DNA from: Polymorphobacter megasporae
GTDB lineage: Bacteria; Pseudomonadota; Alphaproteobacteria; Sphingomonadales; Sphingomonadaceae
Direction: 5' to 3'
Assembly: GCF_018982885.2 (NCBI RefSeq)
Contig: NZ_CP081849.1
Span: 842,786 to 906,785, forward strand
DNA: 64,000 nt
The notes below the pieces were generated by a model that was not told where the DNA came from, did no database searches, and worked only from the letters and a program-made list of their open reading frames with translations. A program made the position numbers and the translations under genes. The number at the start of each line of letters is the position of its first letter. The first letter of the stretch is position 1. Of the stretch, positions 45,495 to 54,497 are shown piece after piece.

Positions 45495-46145
45495 ATGCTG
45501 CTCTATGATGCCGGTCGACCAAACCCACGCGCTGTACGCATGTTTTTACTTGAGAAGGGAGTGACAATCCCGGTTCAAGATATCGACGTCGATGGCGGTG
45601 AGAACAGGCGGCTACCTTATACCAATGACAATCCCGCAGGTCAGGTGCCAGCCCTTCGCTTGGACGACGGAACGTGCCTCGCCGAAACCGGCGCGATTTT
45701 TCAATACATCGACGAAATATTTCCTGAGAAAACTCTCATCGGTGTCACTGCTCAGGCACGCGCCGAAACACGCATGTGGCAGCGTCGAATTGAACTCGGT
45801 ATCACCGAACATCTTTACGCTGCATTTCACTATGGAAAAGCGGCCGAAATGTATCGGACCCGGATGCGGATCCTGCCTGAGGCTGTGTCAGGGCTGATAG
45901 CATTGACCCACGACGGACTAAATTGGCTCGATCAACAGATGATTGGACGTAGCTTCATTGTCCCGGACAGACTGACTATCGTCGACATTATTCTCTATTG
46001 TGCTGTGGATTTTGGCTCTCGTGTCGGACAGGCGATCGATCCAGAGTTGGCAACCGTGGGATCTTGGTTTGCGCGAATGGCAGAACGGCCTAGTGCCGTG
46101 ACAAGTCTTCACCCGACAGCAAAAAGCGCCGGCATGCGACTCTGA
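45495..46145 (+). CDS. Glutathione S-transferase-like protein
   Basis: A 216-residue GST fold. The N-terminal thioredoxin-like domain begins MLLYDAGRPNPRAVRMFLLEKG and includes the glutathione-contact motif NPAGQVPALRLDDGTCLAETGAIFQYIDE. A helical C-domain follows with DRLTIVDIILYC. The ATG at 45495 has GGAGAGGACCTGGAA upstream and gives the normal family start. An in-frame ATG at 45387 overlapping the FTR1 stop would add 36 charged residues. It may handle S-nitrosoglutathione or other adducts. Confidence 0.85.
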   Translation: MLLYDAGRPNPRAVRMFLLEKGVTIPVQDIDVDGGENRRLPYTNDNPAGQVPALRLDDGTCLAETGAIFQYIDEIFPEKTLIGVTAQARAETRMWQRRIELGITEHLYAAFHYGKAAEMYRTRMRILPEAVSGLIALTHDGLNWLDQQMIGRSFIVPDRLTIVDIILYCAVDFGSRVGQAIDPELATVGSWFARMAERPSAVTSLHPTAKSAGMRL

Positions 46146-46247
46146 CAGCGGACGCCACTGTAATATATTGGCTATTAAATTTCGTCGTACTTTCAGCTTC
46201 CGATGCAACGATCGTCCAGTAACAGCTTCAGAACGAGGAGTTCCGAT

Positions 46248-46973
46248 ATGGTCAATACCGTGCTTCAGCCCGACGAACGCGCTCTCGCCGAGGAGCACAG
46301 CGCCGAACCCTTGGTCCATCATATTCCGCATGGGTTTTCCGACCGGTTCGCGCTCGGTTTCACCAAGCTGCTGCGGTTCTGCGCCGACACATTCTTCGCC
46401 AAGCGCTACGGTCACCGCGCGATCGTGTTGGAAACCGTCGCCGCCGTGCCGGGAATGGTTGGCGCGATGTTCACCCATCTAAAATGCCTACGCTGGATGC
46501 GCGACGATGAGGGCTGGATCCGCATCTTGATGGAGGAAGCGGAGAACGAGCGCATGCACTTGATGACCTTCATCGAGATCGCCAAGCCGACCGCGTTTGA
46601 ACGGGCTGTCATCCTACTCGTCCAAGGCATCTTCCTCGCCGGATTTTCATTGTTGTATCTCATGTCGTCGCGCACCGCGCATAGGGTCGTCGGCTACTTT
46701 GAGGAGGAAGCCGTGACCAGCTACACACTTTATTTGAGGGAAATCGACGAGGGCCGCTCGCCGAACTTGCCTGCCCCGGCAATCGCACGCCATTACTGGC
46801 AATTAGACGATGATGCGACGTTACGCGATGTTGTGGTCGTAGTTCGGCAAGACGAGGCTCACCACCGCGACGTTAACCACGGCTTGTCCAACCAACTTGG
46901 TGGAGAGGCGGTAAGTCTCTTGCCGGTGACTTCTTATCCTCATCATGCCAACCTTCTACGTAACGTTACATAA
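46248..46973 (+). CDS. aox: Alternative oxidase (NO-resistant ubiquinol oxidase)
   Basis: A 241-residue di-iron membrane protein that oxidises ubiquinol and reduces oxygen to water without proton pumping. The four ligand motifs are present: RAIVLETVAAVPGMV, EEAENERMHLMTF, GYFEEEAVTSYT and RQDEAHHRDVNH. Two hydrophobic segments bind the membrane monotopically. AOX is not blocked by cyanide or NO. The family is known in Novosphingobium, and Vibrio fischeri aox is NsrR-controlled. The start follows GAGGAG; an earlier ATG at 46203 is possible. A separate AT-rich promoter region (46146-46247) lies upstream. Confidence 0.95.
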   Translation: MVNTVLQPDERALAEEHSAEPLVHHIPHGFSDRFALGFTKLLRFCADTFFAKRYGHRAIVLETVAAVPGMVGAMFTHLKCLRWMRDDEGWIRILMEEAENERMHLMTFIEIAKPTAFERAVILLVQGIFLAGFSLLYLMSSRTAHRVVGYFEEEAVTSYTLYLREIDEGRSPNLPAPAIARHYWQLDDDATLRDVVVVVRQDEAHHRDVNHGLSNQLGGEAVSLLPVTSYPHHANLLRNVT

Positions 46974-47244
46974 TACACTTAGTCCTGCTGCCACCCAATT
47001 TTTGACAAAATGCCTCTGACGGTGCTTACGTCGGGAGCTTCGGCCCTCCACTCGAACGGGGTCCTTTCTGTGGCGACAGTCTTGCTCTGAAACAGGGGGC
47101 CGAAAGCTGCCCTTCCGCTTTCGGAGGATGTGCACAGAATAGCTGCCGTGCGCCGCACCTCTTACGTGCGACAACAACCTTGCAAAGATCCTCTGTCGCC
47201 AAGCGCGGACGGATCAAATGGTATCGTGTCGAGGCGCCGCGCAC
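46974..47244. other. Spacer with stem-loop after aox
   Basis: No gene. An 8-bp stem (CCGAAAGC, nine-base loop, GCTTTCGG; 47100-47124) could terminate transcription of aox or the opposite-strand hydrolase gene. The sequence also resembles degenerate dispersed repeats elsewhere in the window. Confidence 0.4.
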
Positions 47245-48012
47245 CTACCCTGTCGGATATGTACTCATCCTGCCGCCAGGATCATCACGCCCCCCCCTCG
47301 GCGAGAGCACCTCGTCGAAGCGGGCGAGCATAGCTGCCCACGACCGTCGATCGGACATGGGGCTGTAGCGCAGCGTGTCGGGCATACCGCGCCGATCAGC
47401 ACCGGTGTTGGTGAAGCTATGGACCGTGCGACCGTAGACCTCGATCTGCCAGTCGGCTTCGGCGAGGCGCATTTCGGCCTCGAAGGCAACGCGATCAGCC
47501 ACCGGAATATATGGGTCGTCGCCGCCGATGCAGACTAGGATCGACGACTTGATGACGTCGGCCGACGTCAATGGTTGCGTCGATTGCAGACCGGTGTGGA
47601 AGCCGACGACCGTCCTGATATCGGCCCCCGACCTTGCAAGTTCGAGCGGCATCGGAAAACAAAATCCGATCGCCGCTATCCTTGCCGGGTCGACCTCGGG
47701 CCTCGCCGTCAGGGCGTTGAGCGCCGCCGCTGCCCGCGCGCGAGTCTTACCCGGATCGGCAAACAGCGGCTCGAGCTCCTTCATCGCCGCGGTGAGGTCG
47801 TCGATGTAGCGGCCGTTGCCGTGCAGGTCGCAAGCCAAGGCGACATAGCCAAGTTCTGCCAATCGCTCCGCGCGGTTGATAACGTGATCGCCGATGCCGA
47901 ACGCCTCCGGGAATACCAGGACGCCGGCGCGCCGTCCTTCCCCAGAGGGGATGAACAGTTCCCCCCGCATTGCGACGCCATCACCATTGTAGTCGATCGT
48001 TTCGCGCTGCAT
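47245..48012 (-). CDS. Dienelactone-hydrolase family protein, altered active site
   Basis: A 255-residue alpha/beta hydrolase of the DLH family (AGVLVFPEAFGIGDHVINRAERLAELGYVALACDLHGNG). The usual nucleophile elbow GFCFGGTMALELARSGAD reads GFCFPMPLELARSGAD: the Cys remains, but two codons and the glycines after it are missing. The acid and His regions (GGDDPYIPVADR, YGRTVHSFTN) are present. The six-base change keeps the frame, so the protein may be stable but catalytically weak. It is the last gene of the leftward block. Confidence 0.75.
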   Translation of the reverse strand: MQRETIDYNGDGVAMRGELFIPSGEGRRAGVLVFPEAFGIGDHVINRAERLAELGYVALACDLHGNGRYIDDLTAAMKELEPLFADPGKTRARAAAALNALTARPEVDPARIAAIGFCFPMPLELARSGADIRTVVGFHTGLQSTQPLTSADVIKSSILVCIGGDDPYIPVADRVAFEAEMRLAEADWQIEVYGRTVHSFTNTGADRRGMPDTLRYSPMSDRRSWAAMLARFDEVLSPRGGRDDPGGRMSTYPTG

Positions 48013-48026
48013 GTCGTCCTCCTGAT

Positions 48027-49472
48027 TCAGTTCTGCTGGATTTGAACCGGTATCCCGCGTCCGCCGGGGGCTCCCGCGACGATCACCAGGTAGCGACGCG
48101 ACGACGCCGTATCGGGTCGAACCAGAGTTCTTATTGGTCCGGTCGCATTGACGATTGCGGCCCCCGCGGGATTGGTCACAAAGCTCGCCAGCGGCTCGAC
48201 CTTGCCGCTGCCGTCGGCATTCGCTGCAAGCCCGAGGATATACGGCATGCGCGGAGATAGTCCGGTCACGGCGGCTTCGAGAATTTGGACGAGGCCCTGG
48301 TCGAACAGGCTTACGCTGGTCGGCTCGGACCCGCCGCGGCCGGGACGTCCGAGTGTGAGATGCGTCGCCCCGCCGGCGACCCCGAGCGGCTCGAGCCCAG
48401 TAATGCCGTCGCCGCTGGGAACGGCGTTGGGGACATAGTTCACAGCCTGAGCCGCCTGGCCGATCGGGATCGTCGCGACGACCGTATTGCTGGCAGTGTC
48501 GATCGCGACCAGCCGGTCGTCGTTCTCGAGCCCGACATAGACGCGGGTGCCGTCACCGGATGGCCAGATGCCGTGGGGCAGCTTGCCGACCGCGACCGTC
48601 GCGACCCTGGCAAAGGTGTCGCGCCGGAACACCTGGACCTCGTTCCGACCGCCGACCGTGACGTAGGCGAAGTGTCCATGTGCCGTGTCGACGAAATTGA
48701 CGTGGTTGGTGATGGGGCCGGTGTCGATCACCTTGAGAGTCGCGAACGGCGGTTTGGCATCGATCACCACCGTCTTGCCGATATCTTTGAGCGTGTACCA
48801 GACCTGCCTGCCATCGGGAGTCGCGGCGAGGTTGGGGCAAAACGGACTGGGCTGCGCGACCCGCCCGACCTCGGCTCGAGTCCGAACGTCGAAGACGACG
48901 AGCTCTGGATTGAACGACGAACAGACGTAGGCGTATTGGCCGTCGGGCGAGAAGATCGTCATCCCCGGGCCCCCCGGCGTCTTGACCCGGGCGATCTCCG
49001 CATAGGACTCAGCGTCGAGCACCGAGACATAGTCCTCGCCGCGCACGGTAACCCAGACCTCGCGCCCGTCGGGTGTAAAGAACGCCTCGTGGGGCGAGCG
49101 GCCGATGTAGGTGGTATGCTTCACCGCATTGGTCGCGGTGTCGATGAAGGTCACCGAGTTCGAGCCGATCGACACTACCGCGATGGTGCGGCGATCGGGC
49201 GAGAAGCCCATGCCGTGAACGAGGACCTGGCCGCGGTAGAGCGGGCTGAAGTTCGCCGGCTGCGGCTCGCCCAAGCGGATCACCCCGAGCAGGCGGTTAG
49301 TCGACGGATCGACGACCGACACGGTGTTCGAGAACTGTTCCGCCGCATAGACGCGGTCATGCCCGCTGATCGGGACGTCAGCCGCGGTCGCGGCAAACGG
49401 GGCCTGACCGGCGACGGCTGCGGATGCGGTGGACAGCAGCGCGGCGAGCGCAAGGTAGCTGTGCCCGGTCAT
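48027..49472 (-). CDS. Exported YncE/YVTN beta-propeller protein
   Basis: A 481-residue periplasmic protein with a signal peptide (LALAALLSTASAAVAG). It has about seven repeated blades, each containing FSPDGR- or TPDGR-type turns (VHGMGFSPDRRTIAVVSIGSNSVTFIDT, PHEAFFTPDGREVWVTVRGEDYVSVLDA, GMTIFSPDGQYAYVCSSFNPELVVFD). It matches the YncE and lactonase-like propellers, which may bind DNA or metals or cut lactones. Its start overlaps the stop of the DUF305 gene by four bases. Confidence 0.85.
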   Translation of the reverse strand: MTGHSYLALAALLSTASAAVAGQAPFAATAADVPISGHDRVYAAEQFSNTVSVVDPSTNRLLGVIRLGEPQPANFSPLYRGQVLVHGMGFSPDRRTIAVVSIGSNSVTFIDTATNAVKHTTYIGRSPHEAFFTPDGREVWVTVRGEDYVSVLDAESYAEIARVKTPGGPGMTIFSPDGQYAYVCSSFNPELVVFDVRTRAEVGRVAQPSPFCPNLAATPDGRQVWYTLKDIGKTVVIDAKPPFATLKVIDTGPITNHVNFVDTAHGHFAYVTVGGRNEVQVFRRDTFARVATVAVGKLPHGIWPSGDGTRVYVGLENDDRLVAIDTASNTVVATIPIGQAAQAVNYVPNAVPSGDGITGLEPLGVAGGATHLTLGRPGRGGSEPTSVSLFDQGLVQILEAAVTGLSPRMPYILGLAANADGSGKVEPLASFVTNPAGAAIVNATGPIRTLVRPDTASSRRYLVIVAGAPGGRGIPVQIQQN

Positions 49473-49825
49473 GGCGCTTTGCTCGCCGCCGATGTGGCCG
49501 TGGTCAGCGGACGGCCGAGGGCCAGCCGCATCGCGTCGATCTCGGGGCGCTGCTCTGCGACTATGCCTTGGGCGATCCGCCGCAGTTGCTGGTTCTTGCC
49601 GTAGCGGAGTTCGAGCATCGCCATGTCGATCGCGCCTTGGTGGTGAGGCTCCATCATGTTGACAAAATCGGCGTCGACGTCGCCGGCAGGCTTCGCGCTC
49701 ATCCCCGCCATCATCCGGCTCATGGCGACGCGGTTCGCCGCGAGAAAGTCTTGCTCGGCGGTCGGAGCGGCCGCCGCGCTGGAGGCGAGCGCGGCGAGGA
49801 TGGCCGCAAGTGCGCGCTTGTTCAT
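49469..49825 (-). CDS. DUF305 periplasmic protein
   Basis: A 118-residue exported protein: signal peptide AILAALASSAAAAP, then the DUF305 core FLAANRVAMSRMMAG, the hallmark MMEPHHQGAIDMAMLELRYG and NQQLRRIAQGIVAEQRPEIDAM. The HHQGAIDMA motif, with Met and His residues, fits metal (often copper) binding in a four-helix ferritin-like fold. It precedes the propeller gene with a four-base overlap. Confidence 0.88.
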   Translation of the reverse strand: MNKRALAAILAALASSAAAAPTAEQDFLAANRVAMSRMMAGMSAKPAGDVDADFVNMMEPHHQGAIDMAMLELRYGKNQQLRRIAQGIVAEQRPEIDAMRLALGRPLTTATSAASKAP

Positions 49826-49860
49826 GGATTGTGTCCTTTCTGACGGTGACGGTGGCCGGC

Positions 49861-50295
49861 TCACTGCACCGGGATGACGAACTCGACCGTCTGGCCGGTG
49901 AACGGCACGTGGTTGGCGTTGACCAACTCGATCAGCACCTTGTGCCGGCCCGGCGGGAGCCCGTTCATGATCAGCGGCTCGCCGCTGGCGTCGGCCCAGT
50001 GCCACGGCAGGTCGTCAACAGTGACGTGAATGTGGCCGATGCGCGGCGAGACTTCGAGCGCCTTGGGTCCGAACACCGGCACGATGCGCAGGTTTTCGGC
50101 GCGGTACTCGATGACCACGCGCCCGAACGACAGCGGCCCCGGCACCAGCGGATCGACGATCAGCTTCGGTTCCGGCTGAGCCGTCGTCAGCGGGACGACG
50201 CCGGGTGCGCCGAGGATGTCATGGGCAGTTTTTGCGTCGAGCGAGGCTGGCATCAAGAGGACCCCGAACAGGATGAGGGTACGGGCGGCGCTCAC
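49861..50295 (-). CDS. DUF6130 exported protein
   Basis: A 144-residue secreted protein (signal [16 protein letters not shown]). The mature part is a beta-sandwich-like domain: [69 protein letters not shown]. The HIHVTVDD motif and the following W-H-W are typical of DUF6130. The function is unknown. The start overlaps the hydrolase gene by four bases, so translation is probably coupled. Confidence 0.82.
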   Translation of the reverse strand: MSAARTLILFGVLLMPASLDAKTAHDILGAPGVVPLTTAQPEPKLIVDPLVPGPLSFGRVVIEYRAENLRIVPVFGPKALEVSPRIGHIHVTVDDLPWHWADASGEPLIMNGLPPGRHKVLIELVNANHVPFTGQTVEFVIPVQ

Positions 50296-51260
50296 TTCGC
50301 CACCTTGCGGTCGAGGAAGTCGTGGATCATTGGGGCCATCACCTGCAGCTGGTCCTCGAGCGCGAAGTGGCCCGTATCAAGCAGGTGATATTCGGCGTTG
50401 GGCAGGTCGCGGCGATAGGGTTCGGCACCGGCCGCCGGGAAGATCTTGTCGTTCTTCCCCCAGACGATCAGCGTCGGCGGCTGATACTGGCGGAAGAATG
50501 CCTGAAACCGCGGATACAGCGCGACGTTGCTGCCATAGTCGTGGAACAGATCGAGCTGGATATCCTTGTTGCCAGGCCGGTCGAGTAGCGGCTGGTCGTG
50601 ACGCCAGTTCGCGGGATCGATCCGCGACTCATCCTCCATTCCGTCCTGATATTGGAACTTGGTCGTCTCGGGCGTCACGAGGAATGCCAGCTTTTCGCGG
50701 GTCGCCGGCGTTGGGTGCGCCCAGTCCACCTTCATCGGATCCCAAAAAGCACCGAGGCCTTCGACATAGGCGTTGCCGTTCTGGACGATCATCGCGCTGA
50801 CGCGCTCGGGGTGCTTGAGCGCGAGGCGGAAGCCGACCGGCGCGCCGTAATCGAACAGGTAGATCGCATACCGCTTCGCGCCGATCTGGCTCACGAGCCC
50901 GTCCACCAGCGTCGCATAATGGCCGAAGCTGTACTCGAACTTGTCGTGCGCAGGCGCGTCGCTCTCGCCGAATCCCGGATAGTCGGGCGCGATGACGTGG
51001 TAGCGATCGGCGAGGTACGGGATGAGGTTGCGGAACTGATGCGACGAGGTCGGAAAGCCCTGGAGCAGCAGGACCACCGGGCCGTTGGCGGGGCCCGCCT
51101 CGACATAGGCTATCTTGACCCCGTCGATAACCGCCGATTGGTAGTGGATCGCGGGCACCGGCCGTTGTGCGGTCACTGGGATGCGGGGAGCCGCCGCTGC
51201 CGCGGACGCCAGTAACAGGGCAGTGGCGGCGAGCGAAGCACGAAGGGCATCGGTCAACAT
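50292..51260 (-). CDS. Exported epoxide-hydrolase/dehalogenase-like alpha/beta hydrolase
   Basis: A 322-residue hydrolase with signal peptide ([13 protein letters not shown]). The motifs of the epoxide hydrolase/haloalkane dehalogenase branch are present: [19 protein letters not shown] (oxyanion HGFP variant, with Gln for His), nucleophile Asp in [15 protein letters not shown], acid in [10 protein letters not shown] and His in [10 protein letters not shown]. The substrate could be an epoxide, halide or ester. The export signal is unusual for this family. It lies in the middle of the leftward block, 33 bases after the MBL-fold gene. Confidence 0.88.
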   Translation of the reverse strand: MLTDALRASLAATALLLASAAAAAPRIPVTAQRPVPAIHYQSAVIDGVKIAYVEAGPANGPVVLLLQGFPTSSHQFRNLIPYLADRYHVIAPDYPGFGESDAPAHDKFEYSFGHYATLVDGLVSQIGAKRYAIYLFDYGAPVGFRLALKHPERVSAMIVQNGNAYVEGLGAFWDPMKVDWAHPTPATREKLAFLVTPETTKFQYQDGMEDESRIDPANWRHDQPLLDRPGNKDIQLDLFHDYGSNVALYPRFQAFFRQYQPPTLIVWGKNDKIFPAAGAEPYRRDLPNAEYHLLDTGHFALEDQLQVMAPMIHDFLDRKVAK

Positions 51261-51293
51261 TGGTTTTCTCCTGGATTGGGTGGGGACGAGGGG

Positions 51294-52268
51294 TCAGACG
51301 CCGCGGTAGACAAGGGCAGTGAACAGGTTCGGATCGATGACCGACCCGCCCCATTTGGCGTCGAACTCGGCGGTCGGGCGGGCAGCGACGGTCGCGTCGA
51401 GCGACTTGCCCTCGTGCTTCAGCGCCGCTACCTTCCCACGAACCGCGACGAGCATGTTGCGGAAGGCCATCAGGCCAGCGCGGTCACCGACCGGCCCGTG
51501 GCCGGGAATGACGATGGTGTTCGGTCCGGCGAGCCGCAGGTTCTCGTCAGCCGCGCGGATTGCGCCGTCGATGCTGCCGCCGGTGACGTAGTCGATGAAC
51601 GGATAGACGCCGTTCCAAAAGGTATCGCCAGTCTGGAGGACGTCGGCGTGCTCGAACCGGACATAGATGTCTCCGTCGGTGTGGCCGGCGCGGTAGTGGC
51701 CGATGTGCACCGCCTCGCCACCCACGTTCAGCGTCCGGTCTTGCGGAACCGTTTCGTTCGGCAACGCCGAAAGGGCGACGGGCGTGAAGGTGTGGCCCCA
51801 TTCGACGATGGTATTGGTCTGCTTGAGCCGCACGATCGCGACGGGGTCGGCGATCAGATTTGCACCGGTGCGGCGGACCCACTCGTCGCCGTCGCTATGA
51901 TCCCAATGCCAGTGGGTGAGGATGACGGTCCTAAGCCGCTTGCCGCCCAGATCGCGCAGCGCCGCCTTGATCTTGCGCTCCGACACCGCGATGCCCGCGT
52001 CGACCATCAAGAAGCCATCCGGTGCGACGAGGACGCCGATGTTGCCGCCCGATCCGTCGAGCATCGCAATCCCGCCGCGCAGCCGATGGACGGTGATCGG
52101 CCCGCTCGCCGCCGCCTGATTGATCGTGTCGTAAGGGGTCGGTTTGCCCGCCCATGCGGGGGCGGTGACGAGCCCAATGCCGAGGAGGAGAAGCGCCGCC
52201 GGTCCGCCGAAGCGGCGTGGTAACGATTCGCGTTTGCCGGCACAGCGGCTGAGCAATGAATCGGTCAT
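51294..52268 (-). CDS. Exported MBL-fold metallohydrolase
   Basis: A 324-residue metallo-beta-lactamase-fold enzyme with a signal peptide (GGPAALLLLGIGLVTAPAWA). Metal ligands: THWHWDHSDGD (the HxHxDH motif), HIGHYRAGHTDGDIYV and VIPGHGPVG. The usual substrates are lactones, phospho-diesters, beta-lactams or glutathione esters; sequence alone does not decide. It follows the next hydrolase by about 100 bases in the same direction. The start could also lie at internal positions. Confidence 0.87.
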   Translation of the reverse strand: MTDSLLSRCAGKRESLPRRFGGPAALLLLGIGLVTAPAWAGKPTPYDTINQAAASGPITVHRLRGGIAMLDGSGGNIGVLVAPDGFLMVDAGIAVSERKIKAALRDLGGKRLRTVILTHWHWDHSDGDEWVRRTGANLIADPVAIVRLKQTNTIVEWGHTFTPVALSALPNETVPQDRTLNVGGEAVHIGHYRAGHTDGDIYVRFEHADVLQTGDTFWNGVYPFIDYVTGGSIDGAIRAADENLRLAGPNTIVIPGHGPVGDRAGLMAFRNMLVAVRGKVAALKHEGKSLDATVAARPTAEFDAKWGGSVIDPNLFTALVYRGV

Positions 52269-52370
52269 GTTGTGGCTCCTTGATCGGGCGAGGGCGCGCG
52301 GGTCCGACCGCGCGCCGGCGCGTCTTTCGAAACGATGGTCGAGGGCCGCCGACCAGATCGGCGGACGGCT

Positions 52371-53369
52371 TCAGCCCTTCAGGAACGCCAGCAGGTCGGC
52401 GTTGATGATCGCCGCGTGCGTCGTCGGCATGCCGTGGGGCAGATCCTTGTAGACCTTGAGCGTCGCCTTCCGGAGCAGCCTGGCCGACAGCGGACCGGCG
52501 TCGGAGAACGGAACGATCTGGTCGTCCTCGCTGTGCATGACCAGCACGGGTACCGTGATCGTCTTGAGGTCCTCGGTGAAATCGGTCTCGGAGAAGACGG
52601 CGATGCAGTCGTACTGCGCCTTCGCGCCGCCGATCATGCCCTGCCGCCACCAGTTGTCGATGACGCCGGGGAAGACCTTCGCGCCGGGCCGATTGAAGCC
52701 GTAGAACGGACCCTCGGGCACGTCGCGGTAGAATTGGGCGCGGTTGGACATCGCTGCGCGGTAGCCGTCGAACACCTCAATCGGGCTGCCGCCGGGATTA
52801 TGGGCCGACTTTAGCATGACCGGCGGGATGGCGCTGATTATCGCTGCCTTCGCGACGCGTCCGCTGCCGCCATGGCGCGCGACGTAGCGGACGACTTCGC
52901 CGCCGCCGGTCGAATGGCCGACGTGGATCGCGCTGCGCAAGTCGAGATGTTCGACGAGGGCGGCGCAGTCGGCCGCATAGGTATCCATGTCGGTCCCGCG
53001 ATCGGTCTGGGTCGATCGCCCATGTCCGCGACGGTCGTAAGCAATCACTCGATAGCCGTGGCCGAGGAAGAACAGCATCTGCGCATCCCAGTCGTCGGCG
53101 CTTAGCGGCCAACCGTGGTGGAACACGATCGGCTGCCCGGTTCCCCAGTCCTTGTAAAAGATCGAGGTGCCGTCTTTGGTCGTGATCGTGCTCATCGTCG
53201 GTCCTTTCGTGAAAGTTGAAGCCCTTCGCGCATCGGCGCGGGCCGAAAGAAGGGGCAGGCCGAGGGTCGTGGCGGCGACGGCGAGGGCCGCGCCGCCCAC
53301 CAGCACCGCGCGTCGCGAAGTGCCCGCTTCAGGGACGATCGGGCCGGTAATGTCGTTGTTTCCAGCCAC
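52371..53369 (-). CDS. Chloroperoxidase-like alpha/beta hydrolase, possible Tat export
   Basis: A 332-residue serine hydrolase. The triad: Ser in [18 protein letters not shown], Asp in [12 protein letters not shown] and His in [13 protein letters not shown]. It resembles cofactor-free haloperoxidases/esterases ([34 protein letters not shown]). The full frame begins with a Tat signal ([21 protein letters not shown]). An internal ATG at 53195 with AAAGGACCGACG upstream would give the usual cytosolic form of 274 residues. Both starts look usable. Confidence 0.85.
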   Translation of the reverse strand: MAGNNDITGPIVPEAGTSRRAVLVGGAALAVAATTLGLPLLSARADARRASTFTKGPTMSTITTKDGTSIFYKDWGTGQPIVFHHGWPLSADDWDAQMLFFLGHGYRVIAYDRRGHGRSTQTDRGTDMDTYAADCAALVEHLDLRSAIHVGHSTGGGEVVRYVARHGGSGRVAKAAIISAIPPVMLKSAHNPGGSPIEVFDGYRAAMSNRAQFYRDVPEGPFYGFNRPGAKVFPGVIDNWWRQGMIGGAKAQYDCIAVFSETDFTEDLKTITVPVLVMHSEDDQIVPFSDAGPLSARLLRKATLKVYKDLPHGMPTTHAAIINADLLAFLKG

Positions 53370-53459
53370 CGGCCTGATCCCCTGCGCCCGACCATCGGGC
53401 TCGTTGGAGTAGACGCAGGCGGGGTCGGAACCCTCAGCGGCCGGACGTCCGACCCGGAA

Positions 53460-54497
53460 TTATTTCGGGGGAGCGGCAACGATCTCGAGGCGGTCGGACC
53501 CTGCGGCTATGACCCGCACCGGGTACAGCTCGGCGACAGTGCGCGCGAAACGTGCCGTGTCGTCGGTGTGGAAGCTGCCGCTGACGCGGTAACCCGCGAC
53601 CTTAGGATCGCGGATCACGAGTTGTACAGGAGTGTAGCGGTCGATCTCTGCCGCAGCGCTCGACAGCGGCGTGTCGTGAAAGGTGACGATGCCGCGCTGC
53701 CAGTCGCCGACGGCGTCAAGATCGGCGCGCGCGACGACCGGCTCGGCGTCCCCGCGCGCGGTCAGCGCCTCGCCAGGCCTGAGAATCGTCGGCGGGCGAT
53801 CGGCGCGCCCCGCTCGCACCGCCACGCTGCCCTCAACGAGCACGACGCGCATCAGGTTTGGTTCGGCGCGAACCTCGAAATGGGTGCCGAGCGCGGTTAC
53901 CGTTTGCTGCCCGACCGCGACGACGAACGGCCTCGTCCGGTCGTGGAACACCGCGAAAATGGCCTGGCCGCGGAGGAGTTCGAGCCGCCGCTCACCGCCG
54001 GGATGGAACGCGACGCGCATCACCGTGTCGGTATTCAGGGTGACGCTGCTTGTATCGGGCAACGTGAAGCTGCGCCGCTCGCCGTGCGCGGTGGCAAGTA
54101 GCATCGACGGCTCCGCACTCGCCAGCTGCGGTGCAGCTGGGGCGGTGGGCCGCCGGACCAGCAGTGTCGTCCCGCCGACGAGAGCGACCGCGATCGAGGC
54201 GGCGATGGCATAGCGAGGTGCACTCCACCGCGGCGCGACAGGCTGCGGTGCGGCCACGGCGGGCGGGTCACGCAGCGCTTGAAGCTCGGGCGCATCGGCG
54301 GTCTGCTCCCACAGCTGGCAGGCGCGAGCCCACGCTTCGCCATTGGCCGGATCGGCGTCGATCCACGCGGTAAAGACCATGTCGTCGCCGTCGTCGTCGA
54401 ATATATCCTGCCGGACGAGCAGCAGCGCGGCCGCACCGGTAGGGCCGAGCGACTGGAGGTGGGCGAGCGTGAGGACTTCGCTGATCACGATGTGCAC
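53460..54497 (-). CDS. FecR-family anti-sigma/signal transducer
   Basis: A 345-residue inner-membrane protein. An N-terminal cytoplasmic domain of about 90 residues (FTAWIDADPANGEAWARACQLWEQTA) is followed by one membrane helix (YAIAASIAVALVGGTTLLV) and a periplasmic FecR domain (RSFTLPDTSSVTLNTDTVMRVAF, LLRGQAIFAVFHDRTRPFVV, TALGTHFEVRAEPN). A C-terminal DUF4974/STN-like domain (DTPLSSAAAEIDRYTPVQLVIRDPKVAGYRVSGSF) follows. It passes the signal from the receptor's periplasmic domain to the sigma factor. Its start overlaps the sigma gene by 13 bases. Confidence 0.9.
   Translation of the reverse strand: MHIVISEVLTLAHLQSLGPTGAAALLLVRQDIFDDDGDDMVFTAWIDADPANGEAWARACQLWEQTADAPELQALRDPPAVAAPQPVAPRWSAPRYAIAASIAVALVGGTTLLVRRPTAPAAPQLASAEPSMLLATAHGERRSFTLPDTSSVTLNTDTVMRVAFHPGGERRLELLRGQAIFAVFHDRTRPFVVAVGQQTVTALGTHFEVRAEPNLMRVVLVEGSVAVRAGRADRPPTILRPGEALTARGDAEPVVARADLDAVGDWQRGIVTFHDTPLSSAAAEIDRYTPVQLVIRDPKVAGYRVSGSFHTDDTARFARTVAELYPVRVIAAGSDRLEIVAAPPK

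Noticed and set aside
48285..49604. 439-codon plus-strand frame over the propeller gene
   Set aside because: Shadow of the opposite-strand gene, with biased composition and no domain or ribosome site.
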